Shown one piece after another: positions 15,721 to 23,807 of a stretch of 64,000 bases of DNA (position 1 is its first letter; every line of letters starts with the position of its first letter). This stretch comes from Streptomyces yatensis (GTDB lineage Bacteria; Actinomycetota; Actinomycetes; Streptomycetales; Streptomycetaceae). A model generated the notes under the pieces. It had not been told where the DNA came from, did no database searches, and worked only from the letters and a program-made list of their open reading frames with translations. The translations under genes were made by a program, and so were the position numbers. The stretch spans positions 8,060,001 through 8,124,000 of the forward strand of contig NZ_CP072941.1 of NCBI RefSeq assembly GCF_018069625.1, read 5' to 3'.

Positions 15721-16647
15721 ATGAAGGCCATCACCTACCGCCGCTACGGCGGCCCCGAGATCCTGGAGTACGGGGAGCGGCCGGAGCCGAAGGTCGGCCC
15801 CGACACCGTCCTGATCAGGGTCAGGGCCGCCAGCGTGAACCCGGTCGACTGGAAGGCGCAGGCCGGATACCTCGAACCGTTCCTGGACGCGGTCTTCCCG
15901 GTGATCCCCGGCTGGGACGTCTCCGGGGTCGTGGAGCGGCCCGGCCCCGCGGTGACGGAGTTCCGGCCCGGTGACGAGGTGATCGGATACGTACGGGAGG
16001 ACTTCCTCTCCCGGGGCACCTGCGCCGAGTATGTGGCCGCTCCCATCCGCACCCTCGCCCGCAAGCCGCGGAACCTCTCCTTCACCCAGGCCGCGGGCAT
16101 CCCGCTGGCGGGGCTGACGGCCTACCAGTCGCTGGTGCGGGCGCTGAGGGTCGGCGAGGGCGACACCGTCCTGGTCCACGCGGCGGCGGGCGGGGTCGGC
16201 TCGATGGCGGTCCAGCTCGCCCGACACATGGGCGCCCGGGTGATCGGCACCGCGGGTGAGCGCAACCATGAGTATCTGCGCGCGCTCGGCGCGGAGCCGA
16301 CCACCTACGGGGAGGGCCTCGCCGAGCGGGTCCGCGCCCTCGCCCCGAACGGGGTGGACGCCGTGCTGGACCTGGTCGGCGGCGACGCGCTCACCGTCTC
16401 CGCCGAACTCCTCGCCCCCGAAGGCCGCCTGGCCTCCATCGCCGACCCCGCCGTCCTCGGCCTCGGCGGCCACTACGTCTTCGTCCGCCCCGACCCCGAC
16501 GACCTCCAGGACCTCACCGACCTCGCCGAGCGCGGCGCCCTCGGCGTCGAGGTCTCGGCGGTCTTCCCCCTCCAGAAGACGGCGGACGCCCAGCGGCTCA
16601 GCATGGAGGGCCACACCAGGGGCAAGATCGCCATCGCGGTGGACTGA
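15721..16647 (+). CDS. NADPH:quinone oxidoreductase-type (zinc-free MDR) enzyme
   Basis: A 308-residue medium-chain reductase: MKAITYRRYGGPEILEYGER at the start, a GroES-like domain with NPVDWKAQAG and GWDVSGVVE, and a Rossmann domain with VLVHAAAGGVGSMAVQLARH. The catalytic-zinc residues of alcohol dehydrogenases are absent, as in quinone oxidoreductases. GAGGAGC precedes the ATG; the frame is open upstream but through repetitive DNA. It follows the reductase gene after a 169-bp gap, so it may share the electrophile/redox theme, but an operon is not evident. Confidence 0.88.
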   Translation: MKAITYRRYGGPEILEYGERPEPKVGPDTVLIRVRAASVNPVDWKAQAGYLEPFLDAVFPVIPGWDVSGVVERPGPAVTEFRPGDEVIGYVREDFLSRGTCAEYVAAPIRTLARKPRNLSFTQAAGIPLAGLTAYQSLVRALRVGEGDTVLVHAAAGGVGSMAVQLARHMGARVIGTAGERNHEYLRALGAEPTTYGEGLAERVRALAPNGVDAVLDLVGGDALTVSAELLAPEGRLASIADPAVLGLGGHYVFVRPDPDDLQDLTDLAERGALGVEVSAVFPLQKTADAQRLSMEGHTRGKIAIAVD

Positions 16648-16708
16648 GCGACGGGGATCACCCTCGTGGTGGCCCCGAGAAACCGGCCCGCACACCCCAC
16701 GGAATGCC

Positions 16709-16897
16709 AGGGGGCGCCTCCGCCTCATCCCGGCGCGGCAGCGCGAGCAGGTCATCGGGACCGTGGATCCCGGGCGCAGCACCGCCGCCCAGCGCGCCTA
16801 CCTCACCGCCTTCTTCGACCAGCACCTGCGGGGCCGGCCGCGCGATCTGCTGGACGGGCCGTCCCCGGCCTATCCCGACGTGCGCTTCGTCCAGTAG
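16709..16897 (+). pseudogene. C-terminal remnant of an alpha/beta-hydrolase (lipase-like)
   Basis: A frame ending at the TAG at 16895 encodes GTVDPGRSTAAQRAYLTAFF followed by DQHLRGRPRDLLDGPSPAYP, which reads like the last 50 residues of actinobacterial secreted lipases/alpha/beta-hydrolases. There is no start, no nucleophile elbow and no upstream domain; the frame simply continues from antisense of the previous gene. I interpret it as the end of a deleted hydrolase gene, located in the 348-bp gap between the oxidoreductase and the DUF202 gene. Confidence 0.55.
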
Positions 16898-16995
16898 GCG
16901 TGACGGCCATGGGCGGGGGCCCGCGGCGGGGCCGGTCCTCGCGGCCCCGGGGTCCCCGCCCGCGACTGCCGGGAGTGCGGCCCCCAGGCGCGGCC

Positions 16996-17334
16996 TCAGC
17001 GCAGCATGGCCGCTCCCAGGGCGGCCAGGGCGAGGGTGCAGGCCACCGCGGCCACGGCCGCCCGCGGGGACAGGGCGGGCGGACGTGGCATCCGCATGGC
17101 CCGGATGCGGCGGTGGGCCAGCGTCAGGAAGGCCAGCCAGGCCACCACCACCAGGGCCAGGACCACCAGCGAGGCCGGGTCGATACCGCGGTGCAGGGTC
17201 TGCCGGCCCGCGAGCGAGGCGGCCACCGCACACGCCAGCGTCGTACGCCGCCAGGCCAGCCGCGTCCGCTCCGGCTGGAGCCCGGGGTCCCGGTCCCGCG
17301 TCCGTGGTCCGTGCGTCCCCTTCCCCTCCGGCAT
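16996..17334 (-). CDS. DUF202 membrane protein (second of pair)
   Basis: A 112-residue protein with the DUF202 signature QPERTRLAWRRTTLA and then three predicted transmembrane segments (about residues 31-45, 56-73 and 90-110). Family members are small cytoplasmic-membrane proteins of unknown function, related to yeast Vtc1-type segments. It follows another DUF202 gene by 18 bp on the minus strand, and the two probably act together. No catalytic residues are visible. Confidence 0.8.
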   Translation of the reverse strand: MPEGKGTHGPRTRDRDPGLQPERTRLAWRRTTLACAVAASLAGRQTLHRGIDPASLVVLALVVVAWLAFLTLAHRRIRAMRMPRPPALSPRAAVAAVACTLALAALGAAMLR

Positions 17335-17352
17335 CGCCTCACACCTCCCGGG

Positions 17353-17829
17353 TCACCCGCCCCACCCGAAGGCGGCCACGATCACCATCAGCAGCGCGAC
17401 CACTCCGACCGCGAGCCCCAGCACCACCGGGAAGCGGGACATCGGCAGGTCCTCGCCCCGCCGCATGGCCCGCTCGCAGCGCACCCAGTGGCTGATGGCC
17501 CGCAGGGCGCACAGCGCGCCGCCCGCCAGCAGGACGAGCGCCAGCGCGAGCCGCAGCGGCCGGGCCGTCTCCGGGAGGAACTGGTCGACCGCGAATCCGC
17601 CGCCCACCAGCGCCATCGCGGTGCGCAGCCAGGCGAGGAAGGTCCGTTCGTTGGCGAGCGAGAAGCGGTAGTCGGGGGTGCCGCCCTCCTCCCGAAGCCG
17701 CTCGGGCGCGAACCACAGCCGTACGTCCGACGCCGCCGAGGCGAGACCGCCGCCACGCGGCTCGGCAGGCCGCGTGGGCTCCGAGGGCTGCGGAGGCTCC
17801 GAAGGCCCGGGCCCGGAGGATTCGGTCAC
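17353..17829 (-). CDS. DUF202 membrane protein (first of pair)
   Basis: A 158-residue protein. A Pro/Glu-rich cytosolic head of about 45 residues leads into SLANERTFLAWLRTAMALVG, the DUF202 signature, and three transmembrane segments. The start ATGA overlaps the stop of the upstream Nudix gene by 4 nt, implying translational coupling, and a second DUF202 gene follows. Paired DUF202 genes are common in actinobacteria; no biochemical role is established. Confidence 0.82.
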   Translation of the reverse strand: MTESSGPGPSEPPQPSEPTRPAEPRGGGLASAASDVRLWFAPERLREEGGTPDYRFSLANERTFLAWLRTAMALVGGGFAVDQFLPETARPLRLALALVLLAGGALCALRAISHWVRCERAMRRGEDLPMSRFPVVLGLAVGVVALLMVIVAAFGWGG

Positions 17830-18362
17830 GCTTCGACCCTCTCACGGCGCCACTCCATCAGCCTCCGGTACGCCTCCCGCCCGTCCGGCACCCACTCCCA
17901 CTCGGGCAGCCGCCGGGTCAGCTCCTCCTCGGTGAGAAAGTCGTACCAGGCGACCTCCTCGGCCTGCGGATCGACCGGCAGCTCGCAGCGCACCTCGTAG
18001 ACCCGGCTCCACCAGGTGTGTTCGGGCGTCTCGTAGAGGAACGAGAACAGCGGTACGGGCGCGGGCAGCCCCCGCACCCCCAGCTCCTCCTCCGCCTCGC
18101 GCAGCGCCGCCTCGTCATAGCCCTCGCCCGCGCCGACCACCCCGCCGACGAACATGTCGTAGAGCGAGGGGAAGACCAGCTTCTCGGCGGTGCGGCGATG
18201 GACGAAGACGCGGCCCTGGGCGTCCCGGGCCTGGATGAAGACGCAGCGGTGCCGGAGCCGGTGGGCCATGGCGTCACCGCGTCGGGCCTGGCCGACCACG
18301 CGGTCCCGCTCGTCCACGATGTCGAGCAGTTCGTTGGCGGAAAGCGGTTCCTGATCAGGCAT
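17826..18362 (-). CDS. Nudix hydrolase
   Basis: A 178-residue Nudix protein. GVVGAGEGYDEAALREAEEE followed by LG is the GX5EX7REUXEEXGU box that binds Mg and the diphosphate. RCVFIQARDAQGRVFVHRRT precedes it; this is close to the IPP-isomerase/YfcD-like subgroup. Substrates in the family are nucleoside-diphosphate-X compounds; the exact one here is unknown. I chose the ATG at 18362; a TTG at 18374 is also in frame, and neither has a strong ribosome site. It is the first gene of a Nudix-DUF202-DUF202 operon with a 4-nt overlap. Confidence 0.87.
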   Translation of the reverse strand: MPDQEPLSANELLDIVDERDRVVGQARRGDAMAHRLRHRCVFIQARDAQGRVFVHRRTAEKLVFPSLYDMFVGGVVGAGEGYDEAALREAEEELGVRGLPAPVPLFSFLYETPEHTWWSRVYEVRCELPVDPQAEEVAWYDFLTEEELTRRLPEWEWVPDGREAYRRLMEWRRERVEA

Positions 18363-18391
18363 ACCGCCATACAAGCAGATCGCGGGCGCGG

Positions 18392-19177
18392 TCAGCGCCG
18401 GTGGCCACCGCCGTACCCGCCGCCGTAGTCGCCCCCATAGCCGTTCCCACCGCCATAGCCGTTCCCACCGCCATAGCCGCCGCCGTACCCGCCCCCATGG
18501 CCACCGCCGTAGCCGTCCCCGTAGCCGTCGCCATAGCCGTTTCCGCCGCCGTAGCCGCCGCCCCCGTCGCGCTGCCGCTCCTGCTGCTGCTCGGCCCAGC
18601 GGTCGAACGCCTCCACCGCGTCCTGCCAGTCGTCGTACTGTCCCGGCCCCCGGGAGGACCAGCCCGGCCAGGACGGCGTGGAGCGGCCCTTGCCTGCGGA
18701 CGGGGTCCGGGGCTTGTCCGGCGTGGGGTCGGCCGCCGGGGCCTGGGCCACGGGCTGGGCGGCGGGCGGCTGCGCCTTGGGCTTCTCGGCGCGCGCACCG
18801 CGCAGCGGGGTGTCGCCCACCGCCGCCTCGGCGTACGGGACGGTATGGCTCTCCGGCTCGTCCGGGACGGCCGTCGAGGTGTCGGGTCCGGAGGCGGCCG
18901 TCGCCTCACGGGCGTCCTTGCCCATGAGCATGAAGAGGGCGGTGGCGGCGCCGGTGGCCGACAGCAGAATCGCCCCGGCGGCCGCCTTGCGGCGGTTGTC
19001 CACCGGACGGCGGCGGGCGTGCCGGGGCCCGATCACCTCACCGCGCAGCACCTGCGCCTCGTCCACGGGCGGCCCGGCTTGGAGGGGCTGCGGGCCGGGG
19101 GTGACGAGCGTCGGGTTCACCACGCGACGTTCCACCTCGGGCGTCGGCCCTGAATGCTCAACGGAGCGGTCAGCCAT
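18392..19177 (-). CDS. Single-pass membrane protein with Gly/Tyr-rich C-terminal repeats
   Basis: A 261-residue protein of unknown function. A 65-residue cytosolic head is followed by one transmembrane segment (AAAGAILLSATGAATALFML, about residues 66-85). A Pro/Ala-rich linker follows, then a short acidic patch (YDDWQDAVEAFDRWAEQQQE). The tail from about residue 208 is nearly all GGGYGGG, GGGNGYG and GDGYGDGYG units. The tail would lie outside the membrane and resembles low-complexity, phase-separating or wall-binding Gly/Tyr regions. A CACGGTT/AACCGTG inverted repeat lies just upstream. It is downstream of nothing on its strand, so it is probably transcribed alone. Confidence 0.75.
   Translation of the reverse strand: MADRSVEHSGPTPEVERRVVNPTLVTPGPQPLQAGPPVDEAQVLRGEVIGPRHARRRPVDNRRKAAAGAILLSATGAATALFMLMGKDAREATAASGPDTSTAVPDEPESHTVPYAEAAVGDTPLRGARAEKPKAQPPAAQPVAQAPAADPTPDKPRTPSAGKGRSTPSWPGWSSRGPGQYDDWQDAVEAFDRWAEQQQERQRDGGGGYGGGNGYGDGYGDGYGGGHGGGYGGGYGGGNGYGGGNGYGGDYGGGYGGGHRR
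18395..18570 (+). repeat. Low-complexity repeat encoding GGGYGGG/GGNGYG units
   Basis: Near-tandem 12- to 24-bp units of CCGCCGTAGCCGCC / CCCATAGCCGTT make up the 3' end of the membrane-protein gene. They are minus-strand codons for Gly and Tyr. Confidence 0.75.
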
Positions 19178-19191
19178 GGTCGTTGATGATG

Positions 19192-19210
19192 CACGGTTGG
19201 CCTAACCGTG
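19192..19210. promoter_or_regulatory. Inverted repeat CACGGTT-N5-AACCGTG
   Basis: Seven-base perfect arms (19192-19198, 19204-19210), 15 bp upstream of the Gly/Tyr-protein start. It is either an operator or a leader hairpin that would affect translation of that gene. Confidence 0.45.
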
Positions 19211-19397
19211 TCCAATCTCGGTGAACGATTGTGACCTTTTGTTCTACGTCGAGGTTTCGCGGGGGGAGTTGGCGGTCGGGAAGCGGCCGGAAACCGCTCC
19301 CACACCCCGGGTTGACGCCGTACTGGGCGGTAGGCAGGATCGCGGTCATGACGCCGCTGGCGGGCGTCGGCGGGCTCACGAGAACGGACACCACACC

Positions 19398-21053
19398 ATG
19401 GCGTACGACGCGGACGTGATCGTGGTCGGCGCGGGGCTCGCGGGCCTCGCCGCCACCGCCGAACTGGCCGACGCCGGCCGTAAGGTGATCCTCCTCGACC
19501 AGGAGCCCGAGCAGTCGCTCGGCGGCCAGGCCCACTGGTCCTTCGGTGGTCTCTTCCTCGTCGACTCACCCGAGCAGCGCCGGCTGCGCATCCGCGACAG
19601 CCATGAACTCGCCTGGCAGGACTGGCTGGGCACGGCCGGGTTCGACCGCGAGGAGGACCACTGGCCGCGCCGCTGGGCCGAGGCGTACGTGGACTTCGCG
19701 GCCGGTGAGAAGCGGTCCTGGCTGCACGCCCAGGGGCTGCGGCTGTTCCCGCTCGTCGGCTGGGCCGAGCGCGGCGGCTACGACGCCACCGGCCACGGCA
19801 ACTCCGTGCCCCGCTTCCACATCACCTGGGGCACCGGCCCCGGCGTGGTCGCCCCCTTCGAGCGGCGGGTGCGGGCGGCGGCCGCCCGTGGCCTGGTCGA
19901 GCTGCGGTTCCGGCACCGGGTGACGGGGCTGGCCCGCAGCGCGGGCGCGGTCGACACCGTCACCGGCGACATCCTGGAGCCCAGCGACGCCGAGCGCGGC
20001 GCCCCCAGCGGCCGCGAGGTGGCCGGCGCCTTCGAACTGCGCGCCCAAGCCGTGATCATCACCTCCGGCGGCATCGGCGGCAACCACGACCTCGTCCGCG
20101 CCAACTGGCCCGAGCGGCTGGGCTCCCCGCCCGAGCGGATGATCTCCGGCGTCCCGGCCCATGTGGACGGCCGGATGCTCGGCATCACCGAGGCGACCGG
20201 CGGCCGCATCATCAACCGCGACCGGATGTGGCACTACACCGAGGGCATCGAGAACTGGAACCCCATCTGGCCCCGGCACGGCATCCGCATCCTGCCCGGC
20301 CCGTCCTCACTGTGGTTCGACGCGCGCGGCAAGCGGTTGCCGGTGCCGCTGTTCCCCGGCTTCGACACCCTCGGCACGCTCGAGCACATCATGCGGACCG
20401 GCTACGACTACACCTGGTTCGTGCTCACCCGGAAGATCATCGAGAAGGAGTTCGCGCTCTCCGGCTCCGAGCAGAACCCCGACCTCACCGGCAAGAGCGT
20501 CCGCGATGTGATCGGCCGCGGCCGGGCCGGGGCCCCGGGCCCGGTCCAGGCGTTCATGGACCACGGCGCGGACTTCATCGTGGAGCGGTCGCTGACGGCG
20601 CTGGTCCGGCGGATGAACGAGCTCACCAAGGAGCCGCTCATCGACGAGGAGGGGCTGCGGCGGGAGATCGTCGCCCGCGACCGCGAGATCGCCAACCCCT
20701 ACACCAAGGACCTCCAGGTCACCGCCCTGCGCGGCACCCGCAAATATGTGGCCGACCGGCTGATCCGCACCGCGGCGCCGCATCGCATCCTCGACCCCAA
20801 GGCGGGTCCGCTGATCGCCGTGCGCCTGAACATCCTGACCCGCAAGACGCTCGGCGGCCTCGAGACCGACCTCTCCTCCCGCGTCCTGACCGAGGGCGGC
20901 GAACCGCTGCCGGGCGTCTACGCGGCCGGGGAGGCGGCGGGCTTCGGCGGCGGGGGAGTGCACGGCTACCGCTCCCTGGAGGGCACCTTCCTGGGCGGCT
21001 GCCTCTTCTCGGGCCGTACGGCGGGCCGCGCGGCGGCCAAGGCGGTGGGGTAG
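19398..21053 (+). CDS. FAD-binding dehydrogenase (KstD/fumarate-reductase flavoprotein family)
   Basis: A 551-residue flavoprotein. DADVIVVGAGLAGLAATAEL is the N-terminal GxGxxG FAD motif and VKAVIITSGGIGGN-like AVIITSGGIGGNHDL the second FAD segment. LPGVYAAGEAAGFGGGGVHG and FLGGCLFSGRTAGRAA close the FAD site. This is the ketosteroid-dehydrogenase/fumarate-reductase fold; this long subgroup is usually annotated as a FAD-binding dehydrogenase with unknown substrate. I chose the ATG at 19398; the upstream extension is not conserved-looking. It stands alone on its strand between divergent and independent genes. Confidence 0.85.
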   Translation: MAYDADVIVVGAGLAGLAATAELADAGRKVILLDQEPEQSLGGQAHWSFGGLFLVDSPEQRRLRIRDSHELAWQDWLGTAGFDREEDHWPRRWAEAYVDFAAGEKRSWLHAQGLRLFPLVGWAERGGYDATGHGNSVPRFHITWGTGPGVVAPFERRVRAAAARGLVELRFRHRVTGLARSAGAVDTVTGDILEPSDAERGAPSGREVAGAFELRAQAVIITSGGIGGNHDLVRANWPERLGSPPERMISGVPAHVDGRMLGITEATGGRIINRDRMWHYTEGIENWNPIWPRHGIRILPGPSSLWFDARGKRLPVPLFPGFDTLGTLEHIMRTGYDYTWFVLTRKIIEKEFALSGSEQNPDLTGKSVRDVIGRGRAGAPGPVQAFMDHGADFIVERSLTALVRRMNELTKEPLIDEEGLRREIVARDREIANPYTKDLQVTALRGTRKYVADRLIRTAAPHRILDPKAGPLIAVRLNILTRKTLGGLETDLSSRVLTEGGEPLPGVYAAGEAAGFGGGGVHGYRSLEGTFLGGCLFSGRTAGRAAAKAVG

Positions 21054-21165
21054 ACCCGGGGCGCGGCTCCCTGGCTCCCTGACGCCGCTCCCGGAGTCTT
21101 ACCGAAGTCTGACGAATCCCCGCCGGATATGGCGCACCACCCCCGCCCGGTGCTCTTATCGACCC

Positions 21166-21900
21166 ATGGACCCCAACACCGGTGCCGGATCCGACGGCCA
21201 CGGCGCCCCCGTCGGCCGGCGCCTCGTCCTCGGCATGCTCGGCCTGGGCGCCGGCGCGATGGCCGCGGCCCCCTGGCTGCAGGGCCGCCTGGAGATCGCC
21301 CTGGGCGCGGTGGCCGACAAGGATCCGACGGGGGTGACCGGACTCCTCCCCAACGGCGGGGGATTCCGCTACTACTCCGTCACCTCCTCCGTGCCCCACA
21401 AGGACGCGGGCAACTACCGCCTCACCGTCGACGGACTCGTGGACAAGCCCGCCGAGTACCGCCTCGCCGATCTGCGCGCCCTTCCGCAGACCCGCCTCGT
21501 CCGCGATGTCCAGTGCGTCACCGGCTGGCGGGTGCCCGAGACCCCGTTCGAGGGGGTGCGGCTCTCGACGCTGCTGGATGCCGCCGGGGTGCGTCCGCAG
21601 GCCAAGGCCGTCCGCTTCACCTGCTTCGACGGCGCGTACAGCGAGAGCCTGACCCTTAATCAGGCGCGGCGCGCTGACGTCCTGGTCGCGCTGAAGCTGC
21701 AGGACAAGCCGCTGGGACACTCCCACGGCGGTCCGGTGCGGCTGTATGTGGCGCCCATGTACTTCTACAAGTCGGCGAAATGGCTCTCCGGTATCACCGT
21801 CACCGACGAGGTGCGGCCCGGCTATTGGGAGGACCGGGGCTATGACGTCGACGCCTGGGTCGGCAGATCGAACGGACGCGACGATGACCCCACCGCCTGA
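21166..21900 (+). CDS. Molybdopterin-dependent oxidoreductase (sulfite oxidase/MsrP family)
   Basis: A 244-residue protein with the sulfite-oxidase-fold Moco domain: DVQCVTGWRVPETPFEGVRL, whose Cys should bind molybdenum, then RFTCFDGAYSESLTL and GGPVRLYVAPMYFYKSAKWL. The N-terminus GRRLVLGMLGLGAGAMAAA is a twin-arginine-like signal or membrane anchor, placing the domain outside the membrane. It overlaps the next gene by 17 nt, whose product is a cytochrome b-like membrane protein, giving an MsrPQ/YedYZ-like pair. The MsrP family repairs oxidised methionine in E. coli; the actinobacterial substrate is not established. Confidence 0.85.
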   Translation: MDPNTGAGSDGHGAPVGRRLVLGMLGLGAGAMAAAPWLQGRLEIALGAVADKDPTGVTGLLPNGGGFRYYSVTSSVPHKDAGNYRLTVDGLVDKPAEYRLADLRALPQTRLVRDVQCVTGWRVPETPFEGVRLSTLLDAAGVRPQAKAVRFTCFDGAYSESLTLNQARRADVLVALKLQDKPLGHSHGGPVRLYVAPMYFYKSAKWLSGITVTDEVRPGYWEDRGYDVDAWVGRSNGRDDDPTA

Positions 21901-22633
21901 CCAGACGACGCCACCGCCCCAGGGCACGATGACCTCATCCCCGCGAGCCGGAGACCGGGACCGGAACGGGTCGCGGGTGCGCCGGTTCAGCCCCGCCGAG
22001 CGCTGGATCCACCGCACCACGGCCCTCCTGCTGGGCGTGTGTGTGTTCAGCGCGGGCTGTCTCTATCTGCCCGAGCTCGCCGAACTCGTCGGGCGGCGCG
22101 CCCTCGTCGTCACCGTCCATGAGTGGAGCGGCATCCTGACGCCCCTCCCGGCCCTGCTCGGGCTCGCCTCGCGCGCCTTCCGCGCCGATCTCACCCGGCT
22201 CAACCGCTTCGGCCCGCACGACCGCCGCTGGCTGAGCGCGGCGCTGCGCCGCGACCACCGGCGGCAGGAGCGCCCGGCGGGGAAGTTCAACGCCGGGCAG
22301 AAGCTGTACGCGGGGTATATCGCGGGCGCGGTGATGGTGATGGCGGGCACCGGGCTGCTGATGTGGTTCACCGATCTGGCCCCGCTGGTGTGGCGCACCA
22401 GCGCCACCTTCGTCCACGACTGGCTGGCGCTGGCCATCGGCATCGTCCTGCTCGGCCACATCGGCAAGGCGTACGCCGATCCGGAGGCCCGGCGCGGGAT
22501 GCGCACGGGCAAGGTCGAGCGGGCGTGGGCGGCCCGTGAGCATCCGCTGTGGCATACGGACGAGGACGCCGCGGACGGGGGCCACCGGGACGCGGGGCAC
22601 GACACCGGAGACCACGAACACCGCATCCGCTGA
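21884..22633 (+). CDS. Cytochrome b-type membrane partner (cytochrome b561/Ni-Fe hydrogenase type)
   Basis: A 249-residue membrane protein. FSPAERWIHRTTALLLGVCV opens the first helix with a His suited to heme ligation. VHEWSGI, KLYAGYIAGAVMVMAGTGLL and SATFVHDWLALAIGIVLLGH follow with further His residues, giving four helices of the di-heme cytochrome b family. The ATG at 21884 overlaps the molybdoenzyme gene by 17 nt, so co-translation is likely and it should pass quinol electrons to that enzyme. The C-terminus is Asp/His-rich (about residues 220-249) and runs into a tandem repeat at the DNA level. Confidence 0.83.
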   Translation: MTPPPDQTTPPPQGTMTSSPRAGDRDRNGSRVRRFSPAERWIHRTTALLLGVCVFSAGCLYLPELAELVGRRALVVTVHEWSGILTPLPALLGLASRAFRADLTRLNRFGPHDRRWLSAALRRDHRRQERPAGKFNAGQKLYAGYIAGAVMVMAGTGLLMWFTDLAPLVWRTSATFVHDWLALAIGIVLLGHIGKAYADPEARRGMRTGKVERAWAAREHPLWHTDEDAADGGHRDAGHDTGDHEHRIR

Positions 22634-22735
22634 ACCCGTGGCCACGGGCGCCGCGTGCCGCTGGACCAATAGCCACGCGCCGCATCCGCTGAACCAGTGG
22701 CCACGAGCGCCACGTCCGCTGAACCCATGACACCC
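22625..22735 (+). repeat. Four degenerate 28-31-bp repeats (CCGCTGAACC units)
   Basis: CCGCTGAACC at 22627, CCGCTGGACC at 22658, CCGCTGAACC at 22686 and 22716, each followed by a variant of CGTGGCCACGGGCGCC. The first copy includes the stop of the cytochrome gene and the last abuts the cellulase start. It fills the intergenic region. Confidence 0.7.
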
Positions 22736-22741
22736 GGTGCC

Positions 22742-23776
22742 ATGATGCGTCGCATGCGCGTGAAAGGTGCAAGAAAGACCGTTATGCGGCTTGCGATGCA
22801 TGCCGCCTTGTGCGCCGTGGCGATGCTTCCGCTGAGCGGCTGCCGCATGTTCGACGCCCCGCCGCGGCGGGGCGGGCTCTGGGTGAACCCGGACAGCCCG
22901 GCCGCCCGGCAGGTCCGTGAGCGGCAGGACGAGGGAAAGAACCGCGACGCCGCGCTCATCCGGCAGATCGCCCAGCAGCCGGTCGCGGAGTGGCTCGGCC
23001 CCGCGCCGCCCCGTGAACGGGTCCGCTTCATCACCGAATCCGCGGCGCGGACCGGGTCCACCCCGGTCCTGGTCGCCTATCACATCCCGTACCGCGACTG
23101 CGGACGGTATTCGGCGGGCGGGGCGCGGAGCGCCCATGCGTACCGGCGTTGGATCGAGCAGATCACCCTGGGCATCGGCGACCGCAAGGCGATCGTCGTC
23201 CTGGAACCCGACGCGGTGGCCCAGCTCGTCGACGGCTGCGTACCGGCCAGGCTGCGCACCGCCCGGCTGGCGATGCTGCGCGACGCGGTCGCCATGTTCG
23301 CCGCCCTGCCCCACGTCCGGGTGTACGTGGACGCGGGGAACCCGGGCTGGATCAAGAATCCCCAGCGGCTGGTGCGGCCGCTGCGCGAGGGCGGTATCGA
23401 GCAGGCGGACGGCTTCGCGCTGAACGTCTCCAACTTCCAGCCGACCCGGCCCACCGTGGCGTACGGCCACCGGCTCTCCACCGCCCTCGACGGCGCCCAC
23501 TTCGTCATCGACACCAGCCGGAACGGCAACGGCCCGCTGCGGCTGCGCGGCGCGGCCCGGCACGGTATCCGGGCCCGGGACTCCTGGTGCAATCCGCCGG
23601 GGCGGGCGCTGGGCGAGCGGCCCAGCACCGCCACCGGGGACCGGCTGGTGGACGCCTATCTGTGGATCAAGCGTCCGGGAGAGTCCGACGGGACCTGCAA
23701 CGGCGGCCCTCCGGCGGGCCGCTGGTGGACCGCGTACGCGCTCGATCTGGCCCGTAACGCGCCCCGCCGGCATTAG
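22742..23776 (+). CDS. GH6 family endoglucanase/cellobiohydrolase, probable lipoprotein
   Basis: A 344-residue glycoside hydrolase family 6 protein. AVAMLPLSGCRM gives a lipobox, so a membrane-anchored lipoprotein outside the cell is likely. LVAYHIPYRDCGRYSAGG, AIVVLEPDAVAQL (catalytic-acid Asp), VYVDAGNPGWI, FVIDTSRNGNG, SWCNPPGRALG and DAYLWIKRPGESDG are the successive GH6 blocks. There is no carbohydrate-binding module. The start is uncertain (22742, 22754 or 22784), with no clear ribosome site. It converges on a processive GT2 synthase, echoing the Streptomyces cslA/cslZ pairing in which a GH6 enzyme trims a cellulose-like polymer; glxA is not present here. Confidence 0.87.
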   Translation: MMRRMRVKGARKTVMRLAMHAALCAVAMLPLSGCRMFDAPPRRGGLWVNPDSPAARQVRERQDEGKNRDAALIRQIAQQPVAEWLGPAPPRERVRFITESAARTGSTPVLVAYHIPYRDCGRYSAGGARSAHAYRRWIEQITLGIGDRKAIVVLEPDAVAQLVDGCVPARLRTARLAMLRDAVAMFAALPHVRVYVDAGNPGWIKNPQRLVRPLREGGIEQADGFALNVSNFQPTRPTVAYGHRLSTALDGAHFVIDTSRNGNGPLRLRGAARHGIRARDSWCNPPGRALGERPSTATGDRLVDAYLWIKRPGESDGTCNGGPPAGRWWTAYALDLARNAPRRH

Positions 23777-23807
23777 CCGCCCGGCCGTACAGCCGCCCGG
23801 CCGCCGG

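Noticed and set aside
18395..18570. CRISPR-like periodicity
   Set aside because: The repeats are contiguous 12- to 24-bp codon repeats for Gly/Tyr inside a gene, with no spacers.
22625..22735. CRISPR array
   Set aside because: Only four degenerate copies, no unique spacers and no cas genes in the window.
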